NCBI RefSeq assembly: GCF_000422345.1
Contig: NZ_AULP01000006.1
Span: forward strand, 62,001 to 126,000
DNA length: 64,000 bases
Origin: Neomelitea salexigens DSM 19753
Lineage (GTDB): Bacteria; Pseudomonadota; Gammaproteobacteria; Pseudomonadales; Spongiibacteraceae
Direction of reading: 5' to 3'
Both the position numbers and the translations under genes were made by a program. Below are positions 54,844 to 64,000 of this stretch, piece by piece. The notes under the pieces were generated by a model that was not told the DNA's origin, ran no database searches, and saw only the letters and a program-made list of their open reading frames with translations. Numbering within the stretch: position 1 is the first letter of the stretch; each line of letters opens with the position of its first letter.

Positions 54844-57627
54844 TCAGTCTTTCTGATGCTGGTAGCCCGTCCAGCGCTGTATCGACTCGGCCAGCTCCCA
54901 CAGGCGGATCGGTTTCACCAAGTGAAGGTCCATGCCGGCGTTGAGGTAGCTGTCGCGCTGCTCGTCCAGAGCGTTTGCCGTCAGCCCGAAAATCGGTGTG
55001 CGCTCGCGCTCCTCTTCCTGTTCAAATTGCCGAATTTGGCGCGCCGCTTCAATGCCGTCCATCACCGGCATTTCCACATCGAGTATAACTAAGTCGTAGT
55101 GGTCGCGAATAAAAAAGTTCAGGGCTTGCTGGCCGTTTTCCGCATGTTGAACAGTGATTCCCAGGCTTTTGAGCATGCGCGACAGCACCAGCGCGTTACT
55201 GGGGTTGTCCTCGGCGATCAGACAGCGCAGAGAATGATAATTCAAGGCGTCGCTGCTGTATTGATCTATGTCGTGACCGCGCTCGGCAACACGCGATTCG
55301 CCCAGTAGTGCGCTGCGCAGGGCAATATTGCCCAGCGGTTTACTCAGTACCCGCTGCACCCCTGCCGCTTGCAGCTCTTCTCTGCTATACGAAATATTCG
55401 CATGGGCAAGCAGTAGCACGCTGGGTTGATGGTCGGCGTTGGCGAATTCTTCTTTTACCCGGCGTGCCAGCAGCAGGCCGTTATCGCTTTGTCGGTGGTC
55501 GATCAATACAAAATCGACGGGGGCATTGATCAGGCGTTGGTTGCGCATGATGGCCAGCGCAGCCTGCTCATTGGTGGCGGAGAAGACACCCACCCCCCAA
55601 GGCGAGCATTGTTTATTGACCACCTCGCAAAAGGTGCGGTTGCTGTCCACCACCAGAAGGCGTTTATTGTTCAGCAGGTCGGTTGCTTCGGGGCTTGGCA
55701 GCTTATTGCTGATCACTCCCAGTTGCAGTGTCATACACAGGGTGTGTACGTCGCGACTGGCACTGCTACGCAAGCTAATTTGCCCGCCCATGAGGCTGAC
55801 GAGACGAGCGATAATGGCAAATCGCGTGCTCATTGCGCTGTCTTTTTTATCAACCTTGGGGCGCTGAAGCGCCTGCCGCTCATCGCCAGTGAAATTGCTG
55901 CCACGGTGGGAGACTTCCACCTGAAGGTGGCCGGGGCGAGGGGAGGCCGGGCCAATTTTTAACAGGATAAAGCTGCCTTCGGCGTGTTCGAAGGCGCTGT
56001 TCAGGCTGTGAATAAGCAATTGGCGCAGCCGCGACAGGTCCCCAAGCAGCTGCATTGGCAGGGTGTTTGATAAGTCGCTGATCAACTCCAGGTCGCGTTC
56101 TGCAGCCATGTTTCGGAAACTGGACAGGGCGTCGCTGACCAATTCAGGTAGTGCGATGAGTTGGCTGTTGAGGTCGATATCGCTGTCGCTAAATCGTGCG
56201 GCTTGCCCCGCTTCTTCGAGCAGCTGCAGTAACTCATGGCTGGAGCGTTGCAGGCTGCGCAAATAATCTTCCTGGCTGGCGGTCAGTTGGGTCTCTTGAA
56301 GCAGTTCTGTCACGCCCAGCATTGCGCTGATGGGGGTGCGGATATCGTGCGTGATGCGCGCCAGCACTTCATTTTTTGCACGGTTTACCTCATCGACCAC
56401 GGCGATGCGCTGAGCATCCTTGTGCTGCATGCGCCAGCGCTTACGGGTGCGGGTAATGAGCAGTATGGCGTGAGCGAGAGCAACGATCACAGCGGCCAGC
56501 GAGAGCAGGGCATTCATGTCGTAGATATCGAGAACGCCAAGCAAGTAGCTGAGGTGGGCCAACAGATAAATGACCAGGGTGAGACTTTTACCTAGCAGGT
56601 AAAACAACAGGAGCTGGCTGTAGCTGATAAAGTAGCCATTCAAGCCCGCAAACAGCGTCGACGCGGCGGTGAGTGGCACCAAAATGCTCAACAGAATGCC
56701 GCTGTAGTGGGCGTCGGTGATAATGCTGAAGGGCAGCGCTGCGACGAGCAGGAAAAGGATTCCGCGCAAGATGTTTGGCCAATGGCCTGGACGCTGCTTG
56801 GGGTACACGGGGAAGCCTAGCGCAAAGATCACTTCGGTCAGCAAGATGCCGATCGCTGAAATGAACATAATTGGGCTGTCCCAGGGGGGCAGCATACCGC
56901 GGGGTTGGCCAAGGTAGCCCCAGGCCATTAGCTGCGAGCCCATCACCAAGACGCCAAATATGCACAAATTGGCAAATAGCGGTTCCCTGTATACCAGGAA
57001 GGCAACCAGGCAGTAGATGCTGACGGTGCTGAGCACGCCAAGCAGAAAGAAATTCCCAATATCGCGTTGGCTGCTTTCTGAAATAAACGCGATATCGCTA
57101 AAGAGTTTGGCAGACACTCGGATATCGGCGTGCTTGTCGATGCGCACATAAATATTGGTAGCGCTGCCGGCGGGCAGGTTTAAGCGGTAGATTCGCTGGG
57201 GTCGCAGCATATCTTGCGGAGGGAAAACCGTGGCCCGCTCTTCGGCGGGCGTGCCGCTGCGATGGGCGTAGACGGTTACCTCGCCCAAATGCGCCGGGCG
57301 CAATTCCAGTATGCGGCGCAGGGTTTCGTTGTGGGTGTTGCGAAAGCGAAACAGCAGCCAGTAGGTTTGGGTGCTGCCATCGAGCATTAAATCGCCATTT
57401 TCAAGTGGCCGAAAGCTGCGCTGAAAGGTCGGCTGAAGCAGGTCGTCGATGGACAACTGACCGCTGCGATCCTCGTATATTTCGCCGGATTGACTGATGT
57501 CGACCCGCGCCACGGCCGGATCCAGGATGACGGCGGCGTGGCCAATGTGGCTTGTGGCAAGAAACAGTAGCAGGCTGCTGAGCAGCAGCCTCAAATCAAG
57601 GCGTATCGCGATGGGCATCCTGCACAT
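54844..57627 (-). CDS. retS: RetS-like hybrid sensor (7TMR-DISM, kinase, two receivers)
   Basis: 927 aa from the ATG at 57627 (the ATG at 57618 is an alternative; no strong ribosome binding site). Signal peptide, periplasmic DISMED2 sugar-binding-like domain (about 40-180), seven transmembrane helices (about 190-390), HisKA with [12 protein letters not shown], and an HATPase whose N-box ([14 protein letters not shown]) and G1 box (SHRGSNFTG) are degenerate. A divergent receiver (VLIDHRQSD) and a canonical one (LVILDVEMP) follow. Pseudomonas RetS has the same domain order, size and place directly after purD, and restrains the GacS kinase. The ortholog call rests on architecture and synteny, and no GacS or GacA is in this window. 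Confidence 0.75.
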   Translation of the reverse strand: MCRMPIAIRLDLRLLLSSLLLFLATSHIGHAAVILDPAVARVDISQSGEIYEDRSGQLSIDDLLQPTFQRSFRPLENGDLMLDGSTQTYWLLFRFRNTHNETLRRILELRPAHLGEVTVYAHRSGTPAEERATVFPPQDMLRPQRIYRLNLPAGSATNIYVRIDKHADIRVSAKLFSDIAFISESSQRDIGNFFLLGVLSTVSIYCLVAFLVYREPLFANLCIFGVLVMGSQLMAWGYLGQPRGMLPPWDSPIMFISAIGILLTEVIFALGFPVYPKQRPGHWPNILRGILFLLVAALPFSIITDAHYSGILLSILVPLTAASTLFAGLNGYFISYSQLLLFYLLGKSLTLVIYLLAHLSYLLGVLDIYDMNALLSLAAVIVALAHAILLITRTRKRWRMQHKDAQRIAVVDEVNRAKNEVLARITHDIRTPISAMLGVTELLQETQLTASQEDYLRSLQRSSHELLQLLEEAGQAARFSDSDIDLNSQLIALPELVSDALSSFRNMAAERDLELISDLSNTLPMQLLGDLSRLRQLLIHSLNSAFEHAEGSFILLKIGPASPRPGHLQVEVSHRGSNFTGDERQALQRPKVDKKDSAMSTRFAIIARLVSLMGGQISLRSSASRDVHTLCMTLQLGVISNKLPSPEATDLLNNKRLLVVDSNRTFCEVVNKQCSPWGVGVFSATNEQAALAIMRNQRLINAPVDFVLIDHRQSDNGLLLARRVKEEFANADHQPSVLLLAHANISYSREELQAAGVQRVLSKPLGNIALRSALLGESRVAERGHDIDQYSSDALNYHSLRCLIAEDNPSNALVLSRMLKSLGITVQHAENGQQALNFFIRDHYDLVILDVEMPVMDGIEAARQIRQFEQEEERERTPIFGLTANALDEQRDSYLNAGMDLHLVKPIRLWELAESIQRWTGYQHQKD

Positions 57628-57640
57628 AATCAACTGACCG

Positions 57641-58918
57641 CTATTCCCGAGCGATGGCGCGATAGGCGATGTCACTGCGGAAGAATACACCTTGCCAGTC
57701 GATCTGTTTGGCGACGTCGTAGGCCAGTGCCTGGGCTTCGCTAACGCTATTGCCCATGGCGGTAGCGCACAGTACTCGCCCGCCGTTGGTTGTCAGCTTG
57801 TCGCCGTCTAATTGCGTGCCGGCGTGGAAGACCTTGGTGCTGCCGGTTTCTGTGGGGATGCCGGTAATTTCATCGCCCTTGTTGTAGCTGCCGGGGTAGC
57901 CGCCGGCGGCGAGTACAACACCGACAGCAGGGCGTGGGTCCCATTGCGCCTCAGCATTGGCCAGCGTGCCACCGAGCGCCGCCTGACACAGGGCGACAAG
58001 GTCAGACTGCAAGCGCAGCATGATGGGTTGTGTTTCTGGGTCGCCAAACCGGCAGTTGTATTCAATAACTTTTGGTTCACCCTCGGGGCTGATCATCAAA
58101 CCGGCATACAGAAAGCCCGTGTAGCGGTTGCCTTCTTCTGCCATGCCGCGAACGGTTGGCATAATAACCTGTTCCATAATGCGCTGATGAACCTCTGGCG
58201 TTACCACTGGCGCGGGTGAGTAAGCGCCCATGCCACCGGTGTTAGGGCCGGTGTCGCCATCGCCAACACGTTTGTGATCCTGGCTTGTTGCCATCGGCAA
58301 AACGTCTTCACCGTCGACCATCACGATGAAGCTGGCCTCTTCGCCGACTAAGAATTCTTCAATCACTACGCGGCAGCCAGCGTCGCCGAATGCGTTGCCG
58401 GACAGCATGTCGCGCACGGCCTCTTCAGCGTGTTCCAGTGTCTCTGCAACAATAACGCCTTTGCCCGCCGCCAGGCCGTCGGCCTTTACGACAATCGGTG
58501 CGCCTTGCTCGCGAAGGTAGGCAAGCGCTGGCTCGAGTTCGGTGAAGTTGCCATAGGCCGCAGTGGGGATGTTGTGTCGGGCAAGGAAGTCCTTGGTAAA
58601 GGCTTTGGAGCCTTCCAGTTGTGCAGCGCCCTGACTGGGGCCAAAGCATGGCAGGCCGCGTTTGGCGAAGAAATCCACCACACCGTCAACCAATGGCGCT
58701 TCGGGGCCGACGATGGTCAGCGCGATATCGTTGCTCTCGGCAAAGTTTGCCAGTGCTTCGAAATCACCTACGCCTATCTCGACATTTTCTATGCCCTGGT
58801 CCAGCGCAGTGCCGGCGTTGCCTGGTGCGACATAAACGGTTTCAACATTGGCAGACTGGGCCGCCTTCCAAGCCAGAGCATGCTCACGGCCACCGGAGCC
58901 AATAATCAATACGTTCAT
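57641..58918 (-). CDS. purD: Phosphoribosylamine-glycine ligase
   Basis: 425 aa ATP-grasp enzyme: MNVLIIGSGGREHALAWK, GPEAPLVDG, ADGLAAGKGVIVAETLEHA, NTGGMGAYSPAPV and EYNCRFGDPETQ. Second step of purine synthesis. Runs after purH in the same direction and is followed by the RetS-like kinase. Confidence 0.98.
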   Translation of the reverse strand: MNVLIIGSGGREHALAWKAAQSANVETVYVAPGNAGTALDQGIENVEIGVGDFEALANFAESNDIALTIVGPEAPLVDGVVDFFAKRGLPCFGPSQGAAQLEGSKAFTKDFLARHNIPTAAYGNFTELEPALAYLREQGAPIVVKADGLAAGKGVIVAETLEHAEEAVRDMLSGNAFGDAGCRVVIEEFLVGEEASFIVMVDGEDVLPMATSQDHKRVGDGDTGPNTGGMGAYSPAPVVTPEVHQRIMEQVIMPTVRGMAEEGNRYTGFLYAGLMISPEGEPKVIEYNCRFGDPETQPIMLRLQSDLVALCQAALGGTLANAEAQWDPRPAVGVVLAAGGYPGSYNKGDEITGIPTETGSTKVFHAGTQLDGDKLTTNGGRVLCATAMGNSVSEAQALAYDVAKQIDWQGVFFRSDIAYRAIARE

Positions 58919-58971
58919 TTCAACTGCGTCCTATTTCTCTACGGCCATCACGGCTGCGTGATTTAGCTAAA

Positions 58972-59062
58972 CGGCCTTGAGCAATGGTTGCTTCAAGGCC
59001 GAAGAAATTATCTTTTTTCTATCGATTCGGTGCTGGCGTCGCCGGCAGACAGCTGCCGGCGA
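58972..59062. repeat. Two hairpins between purH and purD
   Basis: CGGCCTTGA (58972-58980) pairs with TCAAGGCCG (58993-59001), with an inner GCAA/TTGC extension. TCGCCGGCAG (59039-59048) pairs with CTGCCGGCGA (59053-59062) around ACAG. Both stems are perfect apart from one bulge. Neither has a convincing U-tract; they may attenuate or stabilise the purH-purD message. Confidence 0.5.
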
Positions 59063-59072
59063 TATTTCAGCG

Positions 59073-60653
59073 TTAGTGGCGGAAGTGGCGCATGCCAGTG
59101 AATACCATTGCCATGTTGTGCTCATCGGCGGCGGCAATGACTTCTTCGTCACGAATTGAACCGCCCGGCTGAATGATGCAGCTAATGCCAACTTTCGCCG
59201 CATTGTCGATGCCATCGCGGAAGGGGAAGAAGGCGTCGGATGCCATCACGGCGCCCTCAACTTGCAGGCCCGCGTGCTCGGCCTTAATAGCGGCGATGCG
59301 CGCGGAGTTCACTCGGCTCATCTGCCCGGCGCCGACACCGATCGTCTGGCGATTTTTGGCGTAGACAATCGCGTTCGACTTGACGAATTTGGCGACTTTC
59401 CAGGCGAAGATCAAATCGTTGATCTCGTCTTCACTGGGCTGGCGCTTGCTCACCACTTTCAGCTCACCGGCAGTAATCATGCCGAGGTCGCGGTCTTGTA
59501 CCAGCAGGCCGCCGTTGACGCGTTTATAGTCAAAGGCAGCTTGTGGGCTATCCCACTCTCCGCAGCTCAGCAGGCGCACGTTTTTCTTGGCGGCCACAAC
59601 GGCGCGCGCGTCTTCGCTGACGCTTGGGGCGATAATCACTTCGACGAACTGGCGCTCGCAAATGGCTTGCGCCGTAGCGGCATCGAGCTCGCGGTTAAAG
59701 GCGATAATGCCGCCAAAGGCCGATTCAGGGTCGGTGGCGAAGGCCAGGTCATAGGCTTCGCCAATCCCGTTGAGCGACACCGAGACACCACAGGGGTTGG
59801 CGTGTTTAACAATCACGCAGGCGGGCTTGGTAAAGCTCTTCACACACTCAAGTGCGGCATCGGTGTCGGCAATATTGTTGTATGACAGCTCCTTGCCCTG
59901 CAGCTGCGTGGCGGTGGCAATGCAGGCTTCGCTGGGGTGGCGCTCAACATAAAACGCTGAGTCTTGATGGGGGTTTTCGCCGTAGCGCATTTCCTGGGCT
60001 TTAACGAACTGGCTGTTAAAGGTACGAGGGAATTTGTCGCTGCCGCCGGGAACGAGTCTGCCGAAGTAATTGGCGATGGCGCCGTCGTACGATGCCGTAT
60101 GCTCGTAGGCTTTGATGGCGAGGTCGAAACGGGTGCTGTGCATGGTTGCTCCGTCGTTGGCACGCATTTCCTCGATAATGGCGTCATAGTCGCCCGCGTT
60201 TACCACAATGGCAACGTCGCGGTGGTTCTTCGCCGCTGCGCGAACCATGGTCGGGCCGCCGATATCGATATTCTCGATCGCATCTTCCAGGCTGCAATCT
60301 GGCTTGGCAACGGTGGCTTCAAAGGGGTAGAGGTTAACAACTACCATATCGATAGCGTCAATGCCGTGTTCGCTCATAACAGCATCGTCGGTGCCACGGC
60401 GGCCGAGAATGCCGCCGTGAACTTTCGGGTGGAGGGTTTTCACCCGACCATCCATCATTTCAGGAAAGCCCGTGTAGTCCGCAACTTCCGTGACGCTAAT
60501 GCCGTTGTCTTGCAGTAGGCGGTAGGTGCCTCCGGTGGAGAGGAGTTCTACCCCCATCTCGGTAAGCTGGCGGCCAAAATCGACGATGCCAGATTTGTCG
60601 GATACGCTGATTAGCGCGCGTTTAACGGGGCGTGAAGTCGTCTCGGTAGTCAT
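59073..60653 (-). CDS. purH: Bifunctional AICAR transformylase / IMP cyclohydrolase
   Basis: 526 aa. N-terminal MGS-like IMP cyclohydrolase ([35 protein letters not shown]), C-terminal AICAR transformylase ([17 protein letters not shown]). Carries out the last two steps to IMP. Precedes purD and follows fis with its own gap of 33 bp. Confidence 0.98.
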   Translation of the reverse strand: MTTETTSRPVKRALISVSDKSGIVDFGRQLTEMGVELLSTGGTYRLLQDNGISVTEVADYTGFPEMMDGRVKTLHPKVHGGILGRRGTDDAVMSEHGIDAIDMVVVNLYPFEATVAKPDCSLEDAIENIDIGGPTMVRAAAKNHRDVAIVVNAGDYDAIIEEMRANDGATMHSTRFDLAIKAYEHTASYDGAIANYFGRLVPGGSDKFPRTFNSQFVKAQEMRYGENPHQDSAFYVERHPSEACIATATQLQGKELSYNNIADTDAALECVKSFTKPACVIVKHANPCGVSVSLNGIGEAYDLAFATDPESAFGGIIAFNRELDAATAQAICERQFVEVIIAPSVSEDARAVVAAKKNVRLLSCGEWDSPQAAFDYKRVNGGLLVQDRDLGMITAGELKVVSKRQPSEDEINDLIFAWKVAKFVKSNAIVYAKNRQTIGVGAGQMSRVNSARIAAIKAEHAGLQVEGAVMASDAFFPFRDGIDNAAKVGISCIIQPGGSIRDEEVIAAADEHNMAMVFTGMRHFRH

Positions 60654-60686
60654 CCGGGCGGTGTTCCTCTGGGTGCGATGGCGGGT

Positions 60687-60986
60687 TTATAGCAGGTCGT
60701 ATTGTTTCAATTTTTTGCGCAGCGTACCGCGGTTGAGACCGAGCATTTGCGAAGCGCGGGTTTGGTTGTTGCGGGTGTACTTCATTACCTCTTCGAGCAG
60801 TGGCGCTTCTATCTCAGACAACACCATATTGTAGACGTCGCTGACATCTTGGCCGTCGAGGTTTGAGAAGTAATTGTTCAGGGCGATAGCGACACTGTCG
60901 CGCAGAGTTTTGGCTTGCGAAATATCATCGGCCGGAGCGGTGCTGACTGGGCTGCTCTCGGCAGCGCTTAATGGGCTGAGGTTCAT
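60687..60986 (-). CDS. fis: DNA-binding nucleoid protein Fis
   Basis: 99 aa. N-terminal beta-hairpin arm, then the helical core and C-terminal HTH ([21 protein letters not shown]). Growth-phase nucleoid protein bending DNA at rRNA and other promoters. The ATG overlaps the dusB stop (ATGA), the usual dusB-fis operon. Confidence 0.97.
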   Translation of the reverse strand: MNLSPLSAAESSPVSTAPADDISQAKTLRDSVAIALNNYFSNLDGQDVSDVYNMVLSEIEAPLLEEVMKYTRNNQTRASQMLGLNRGTLRKKLKQYDLL

Positions 60987-61972
60987 GCTGCTGCATCCTG
61001 TAATTTGTCGCTGTGCTGTTCAAAAAAGCTCTGTACAGCATCTAGTTGTGCACTCGCGTCTTCCAGGCGGTTGAAGTGGCGCCTGAAATCCACGTTGTTA
61101 AAGCCCTGCAAATACCACGCGCAGTGTTTGCGCGCGATGCGCAGGCCCTGATGTTCACCGTAAAAGTGATGTAATGCTTTGATATGCGAGAGCATGACCT
61201 CGCGCATTTCCGCAGTTTGAACGGGAGTGTATTCACCCCCTTCCAATGCTGCATTGATCTCCCGGAACAGCCAGGGTTTGCCCTGAACAGCGCGTCCCAG
61301 CATGACGCCGTCGGCGCCGGTATGCTGTAGGACCGCGAGTGCCTTTTCAGGGCTGTCGATATCGCCATTGGCCAGTACTGGCATTGATACGGCCTGCTTG
61401 ATCGCCGCTATCGTGTCGTACTCGGCATTGCCGTTGAAGCGGCAGGCGCGCGTGCGGCCATGTACGGCCAGCGCAGCAATGCCACAGTCTTCTGCCAGGC
61501 GGGCTATATCGACGCCATTGCGTTGCTCGGGCGACCAGCCAGTGCGAATCTTCAACGTTACCGGTACCGAGACAGCAGCGGTGACTTCGCGAAGAATCGC
61601 CTCGACAAGTTCGGGTTCGCGTAGCAGGGCGGATCCCGCCGCGCGTTTGCAAACTTTCTTTGCCGGGCAGCCCATATTGATATCGATAATATGGGCGCCA
61701 TCGTCCGCACAGCGACGTGCGGCGTCAGCCATCATGGCCGGCTCGGCGCCGGCGATTTGAACCGAGCGCAGAGCATCGTCGTCCTTAGCGAGGCGCAGGT
61801 GGCTTTTGCGTGTGTGCCACAAGTCGCTATTGCTAATCAGCATTTCCGATACGGTCAAGCCGGCGCCAAACTGCAGACACAGTTGCCGGAAGGGGAGGTC
61901 GGTAATGCCCGCCATCGGCGCCAAAACAGCGCGAGCGGGGAGCTTGTGAGGACCAATCCGGATCATCGCCAT
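60983..61972 (-). CDS. dusB: tRNA-dihydrouridine synthase B
   Basis: 329 aa flavin TIM barrel: [33 protein letters not shown] with catalytic Cys (about residue 101), [18 protein letters not shown] and [10 protein letters not shown]. Reduces uridines in the tRNA D-loop (E. coli DusB: U17). Directly upstream of fis and translationally coupled to it. Confidence 0.97.
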   Translation of the reverse strand: MAMIRIGPHKLPARAVLAPMAGITDLPFRQLCLQFGAGLTVSEMLISNSDLWHTRKSHLRLAKDDDALRSVQIAGAEPAMMADAARRCADDGAHIIDINMGCPAKKVCKRAAGSALLREPELVEAILREVTAAVSVPVTLKIRTGWSPEQRNGVDIARLAEDCGIAALAVHGRTRACRFNGNAEYDTIAAIKQAVSMPVLANGDIDSPEKALAVLQHTGADGVMLGRAVQGKPWLFREINAALEGGEYTPVQTAEMREVMLSHIKALHHFYGEHQGLRIARKHCAWYLQGFNNVDFRRHFNRLEDASAQLDAVQSFFEQHSDKLQDAAA

Positions 61973-62077
61973 GCCCCGTTAAAGGAGAGACCGTGGGAAA
62001 ACAGGGCAGCTATTCTACTCGCTAGATTTTGCTTTCGGTAGTCTTGCGCTCAGAAAATAACCAGTGTAACGACCCCG

Positions 62078-62941
62078 CTAAGGTCGACTGAAAAGGCGGA
62101 GTTCGTAGTTGACTGCATCGGCCGCCGGGGCGGCGATTTCCAAGGCAATATGCACGGGCTGGCCGCTTTCGAGCTGGGACAGGGCGTTCAGCTCGCCGGC
62201 CAGGTACTCGCTTGGATAGAACAGGCGGCTGGCTAACTCAATACCGTGAATATTACTGAAACGCAGTTGTAGCAGGGGGAAGTCGCGTGCGCCATCTGCC
62301 TTGTTGAGCAGAATGGCATCTACCTTGAAGGCATCGGCAACGTCGGGGTGGGGGCGAACAAGGAGCTTTTGGCTAATAATGTCGCGACTTGGCTGCGGTC
62401 CGGGTGTAGGTTGATTTGGCAGGCAGGTCAGCGCCAGCTGTGCACACTGGGATAACGCAAACGCTTTAATCTCTGGTGGCAGGTTTGGGTGGCTGAGTAA
62501 GTAGCTCCTTTGCCAGTACGTCCACTGAGCCAGTAGGGCTATCAGCGCCAGGCTATTTACTAGTAGCCAAGGCCAGCGACGTCGCGCTCGCGGTTGATGA
62601 AATTCAAAGCCGTGGTCGTTGGTGGACAAGCCTTCAAGCAGTTCGGGGCCGAGCTGCTTGTCGCTGCCAGCTGCGGTGGTTTCGTCCGAATTGTTTGAGT
62701 CCGGTTCGGGTGAGTCTTTTGCGGGTGCGGGGCTGGTCGTCGGCGCCACTAGCGCGTCAAAGGCCTCGCGCTGAGCGGGGGTTAGCTGCTCGGTGGCATT
62801 GAACACGTGTTGGCAGACGCCGCAGCGAAGCAGGCCATTGGCGATGGCAAGGTCGGAAAATTGACAGCGAAAGCGGGTGTCGCAGGCTGGGCAACACACG
62901 CTGTCGAGCAAGTTGTCGTTTGCGTTATGGGCGTCTGGCAT
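62078..62941 (-). CDS. Zinc-ribbon and DUF3426 membrane protein
   Basis: 287 aa. N-terminal MJ0042-type zinc ribbon (CCPACDTRF ... LLRCGVCQHVFN, four Cys), acidic disordered linker (about 55-115), one transmembrane helix (about 121-140) and the DUF3426 domain outside the cytoplasm. Regularly found between prmA and dusB in Pseudomonas and relatives. Function unknown; the layout suggests a membrane-bound sensor or assembly factor. Confidence 0.88.
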   Translation of the reverse strand: MPDAHNANDNLLDSVCCPACDTRFRCQFSDLAIANGLLRCGVCQHVFNATEQLTPAQREAFDALVAPTTSPAPAKDSPEPDSNNSDETTAAGSDKQLGPELLEGLSTNDHGFEFHQPRARRRWPWLLVNSLALIALLAQWTYWQRSYLLSHPNLPPEIKAFALSQCAQLALTCLPNQPTPGPQPSRDIISQKLLVRPHPDVADAFKVDAILLNKADGARDFPLLQLRFSNIHGIELASRLFYPSEYLAGELNALSQLESGQPVHIALEIAAPAADAVNYELRLFSRP

Positions 62942-63015
62942 ATCTGTGGTGCCGGGGCTGGGCAGTCCTCACTGCGATTCGTGGAGCAGAGTATAGGGGC
63001 TGTCTTCAGTCGATG

Positions 63016-63909
63016 CTACTTGGCCGGCTCGCTGTTGCGCTTGCCGCTGATACGGAGCCATTCTTCCCGCTGTTCGCTAGCCAGGCCGACAAACCAGCGC
63101 TGGTAGCATTGCTTAATCGTGTCGCCTTGGCTGTCCAGTATGCCCGACAGGCAAATGGGCGCGCCAGGGTCCAGGCAGCCGGCAAGGGTCGGCGCCAACT
63201 CCATCAGCGGCCCGGCTAAAATATTGGCGAGCAACACGTCGCCGTGAAGGCCCGGTGGAACCTCCTCGGGGAGATAACACGCCAGTTTGTCGGGGTCGAT
63301 ATTATTGCGCGTGGCATTTTCGCTGGTGGCCTGCAGCGCTTGTGGATCGGTGTCGACGGCAATCAGTTTTTCTGCGCCCAGTAGCAGCGCGGCAATCCCG
63401 AGAATACCTGAGCCGCAGCCGTAGTCGACGACGGTTTTGCCGGTCAGGGGTTGGCTGTCTAGCCAGGCGAGGCACAGCCAGGTCGTCGGGTGGGTGCCGG
63501 TTCCGAAAGCCAGGCCGGGGTCCAGCAGTATATTTACTGCCGTTGGATCGACGGGTTCGCGCCAACTTGGGCAAATCCATAGTTGCTTGCCGCATTGAAG
63601 TGGTTGGTAGCTGTCCATCCACTCGCGAATCCAGTCTCGATCTTCAAGAATCTCGATGCGATGCTTGGGGAGCTCGCCTACGAGAGCGTTCAATTGTGCC
63701 AGGACCGTGACCATGTCTGTGTCGGCTTGGAACATACCGGTGACGCGGGTGTGCTGCCAGATTGGGGTGTGGCCGATGGGAGGCTCAAAAAGCGGTTGAT
63801 CGGCATTGTCTTCAAGGGTCACCGATGCGGCGCCGCAGTCCAGTAGGGCATCCTCAAGGGCAGAGGCGGAGTCGGGGTTGGCGTCGAGGCGGATCTGTAG
63901 CCAGCTCAT
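63016..63909 (-). CDS. prmA: Ribosomal protein L11 methyltransferase
   Basis: 297 aa from the ATG at 63909 (MSWLQIRLDA); the longer frame to 63966 would include the terminator. SAM-binding GCGSGILGIAALLLGA after GTGTHPTT, and NILAGPLMELAPTL with the NIL(A/S) motif. Trimethylates L11 on Lys and the N-terminus. Stands next to accC as usual, but a terminator separates them. Confidence 0.97.
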   Translation of the reverse strand: MSWLQIRLDANPDSASALEDALLDCGAASVTLEDNADQPLFEPPIGHTPIWQHTRVTGMFQADTDMVTVLAQLNALVGELPKHRIEILEDRDWIREWMDSYQPLQCGKQLWICPSWREPVDPTAVNILLDPGLAFGTGTHPTTWLCLAWLDSQPLTGKTVVDYGCGSGILGIAALLLGAEKLIAVDTDPQALQATSENATRNNIDPDKLACYLPEEVPPGLHGDVLLANILAGPLMELAPTLAGCLDPGAPICLSGILDSQGDTIKQCYQRWFVGLASEQREEWLRISGKRNSEPAK

Positions 63910-63931
63910 GTCAGGTCTCGGTAGCAAAAAT

Positions 63932-63955
63932 AAAAAAGGGGCCTGTTGGCCCCTT
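63932..63955 (-). terminator. Rho-independent terminator upstream of prmA
   Basis: On the minus strand AAGGGGCC, loop AACA, GGCCCCTT runs into TTTT (six T in all). Perfect 8-bp stem. It ends the upstream (probably accBC) transcript 28 bp after its stop codon, 23 bp before the prmA start. Confidence 0.9.
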
Positions 63956-63982
63956 GTCGGTGTCAATGAAAACCGGAGTAAA

Positions 63983-64000
63983 TCAGATTTTCAGTTTCTT
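63983..64000 (-). CDS. accC: C-terminal end of an upstream gene, probably biotin carboxylase accC (partial)
   Basis: The last five codons (K K L K I) and a TGA in frame with the window edge, before a terminator. In Pseudomonas and relatives accC precedes prmA in this orientation, and a Lys-rich end of the KKL type fits AccC. Too short for a sequence-based identification. Confidence 0.45.
   Translation of the reverse strand, partial: KKLKI

Noticed and set aside
1-64000. CRISPR arrays, insertion sequences, prophage or integron att sites
   Set aside because: No regularly spaced direct repeats, transposase or integrase motifs were seen, and gene order matches the conserved chromosome. The tRNA gene shows no duplicated 3' end nearby.

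Overview
The window is a moderately GC-rich chromosomal segment of a gammaproteobacterium close to Pseudomonas and the Cellvibrionales/Spongiibacter-type marine lineages. That placement rests on gene order: rpsU-yqeY-dnaG-rpoD, lptD-surA-pdxA-rsmA-apaG-apaH, amgK-murU, rpe-gph, trpGDC-vfr-osmC-coq7 and accC-prmA-dusB-fis-purHD-retS all match the Pseudomonas arrangement. Genes are tightly packed. I see no prophage, insertion sequence, CRISPR array or rRNA, and no gene-free stretch longer than 300 bases.

Layout. 1-11.1 kb is an acetate/carboxylate module: the end of a CrbS/MxtR-type symporter-sensor kinase, its LuxR-type partner CrbR/ErdR, acetyl-CoA synthetase, a DcaP-like porin, and a DUF4212 + sodium:solute symporter pair. 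A Pho-box-bearing phosphoesterase gene sits between kinase and regulator. 11.1-15.5 kb holds a CBS/DUF294 protein, a DnaQ-like exonuclease, two hotdog thioesterases and small hypotheticals. 15.6-19.8 kb is an RND efflux pair. 20-22.7 kb holds a beta-propeller protein, a DUF2939 protein and the wreck of a two-component system. A tRNA-Ile(CAU) is followed by a three-gene signalling cluster (response-regulator cyclase, receiver, hybrid kinase; 23-27.5 kb).

27.5-45.3 kb is housekeeping: rpoD, dnaG, yqeY, rpsU, tsaD, folB, cca, the LptD-SurA operon, amgK-murU and rpe-gph. 45.3-52.5 kb has a DUF488 protein, a PhoX-family Tat-exported protein with a Pho box, and two tryptophan units back to back: trpR-trpE-trpG (minus) and trpG-trpD-trpC (plus). 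52.5-64 kb has vfr/crp, osmC, a VOC protein, coq7, a RetS-like kinase, purD, purH, fis, dusB, a DUF3426 protein, prmA and the last codons of a gene that is probably accC.

Regulatory signals read directly: a repeated 16-bp dyad (core GACNAANGTC) at the same distance from candidate -10 boxes of acsA, the porin gene and the symporter operon; five 11-bp-phased Pho-type repeats before the phosphoesterase; a Pho box before the PhoX-like gene; and a 12-bp CTAG-centred palindrome overlapping the trpR start codon. No system here is wholly unprecedented. The most novel-looking items are the shared acetate-module motif, the TrpR-linked second anthranilate synthase pair and the DHp-REC-cyclase protein.
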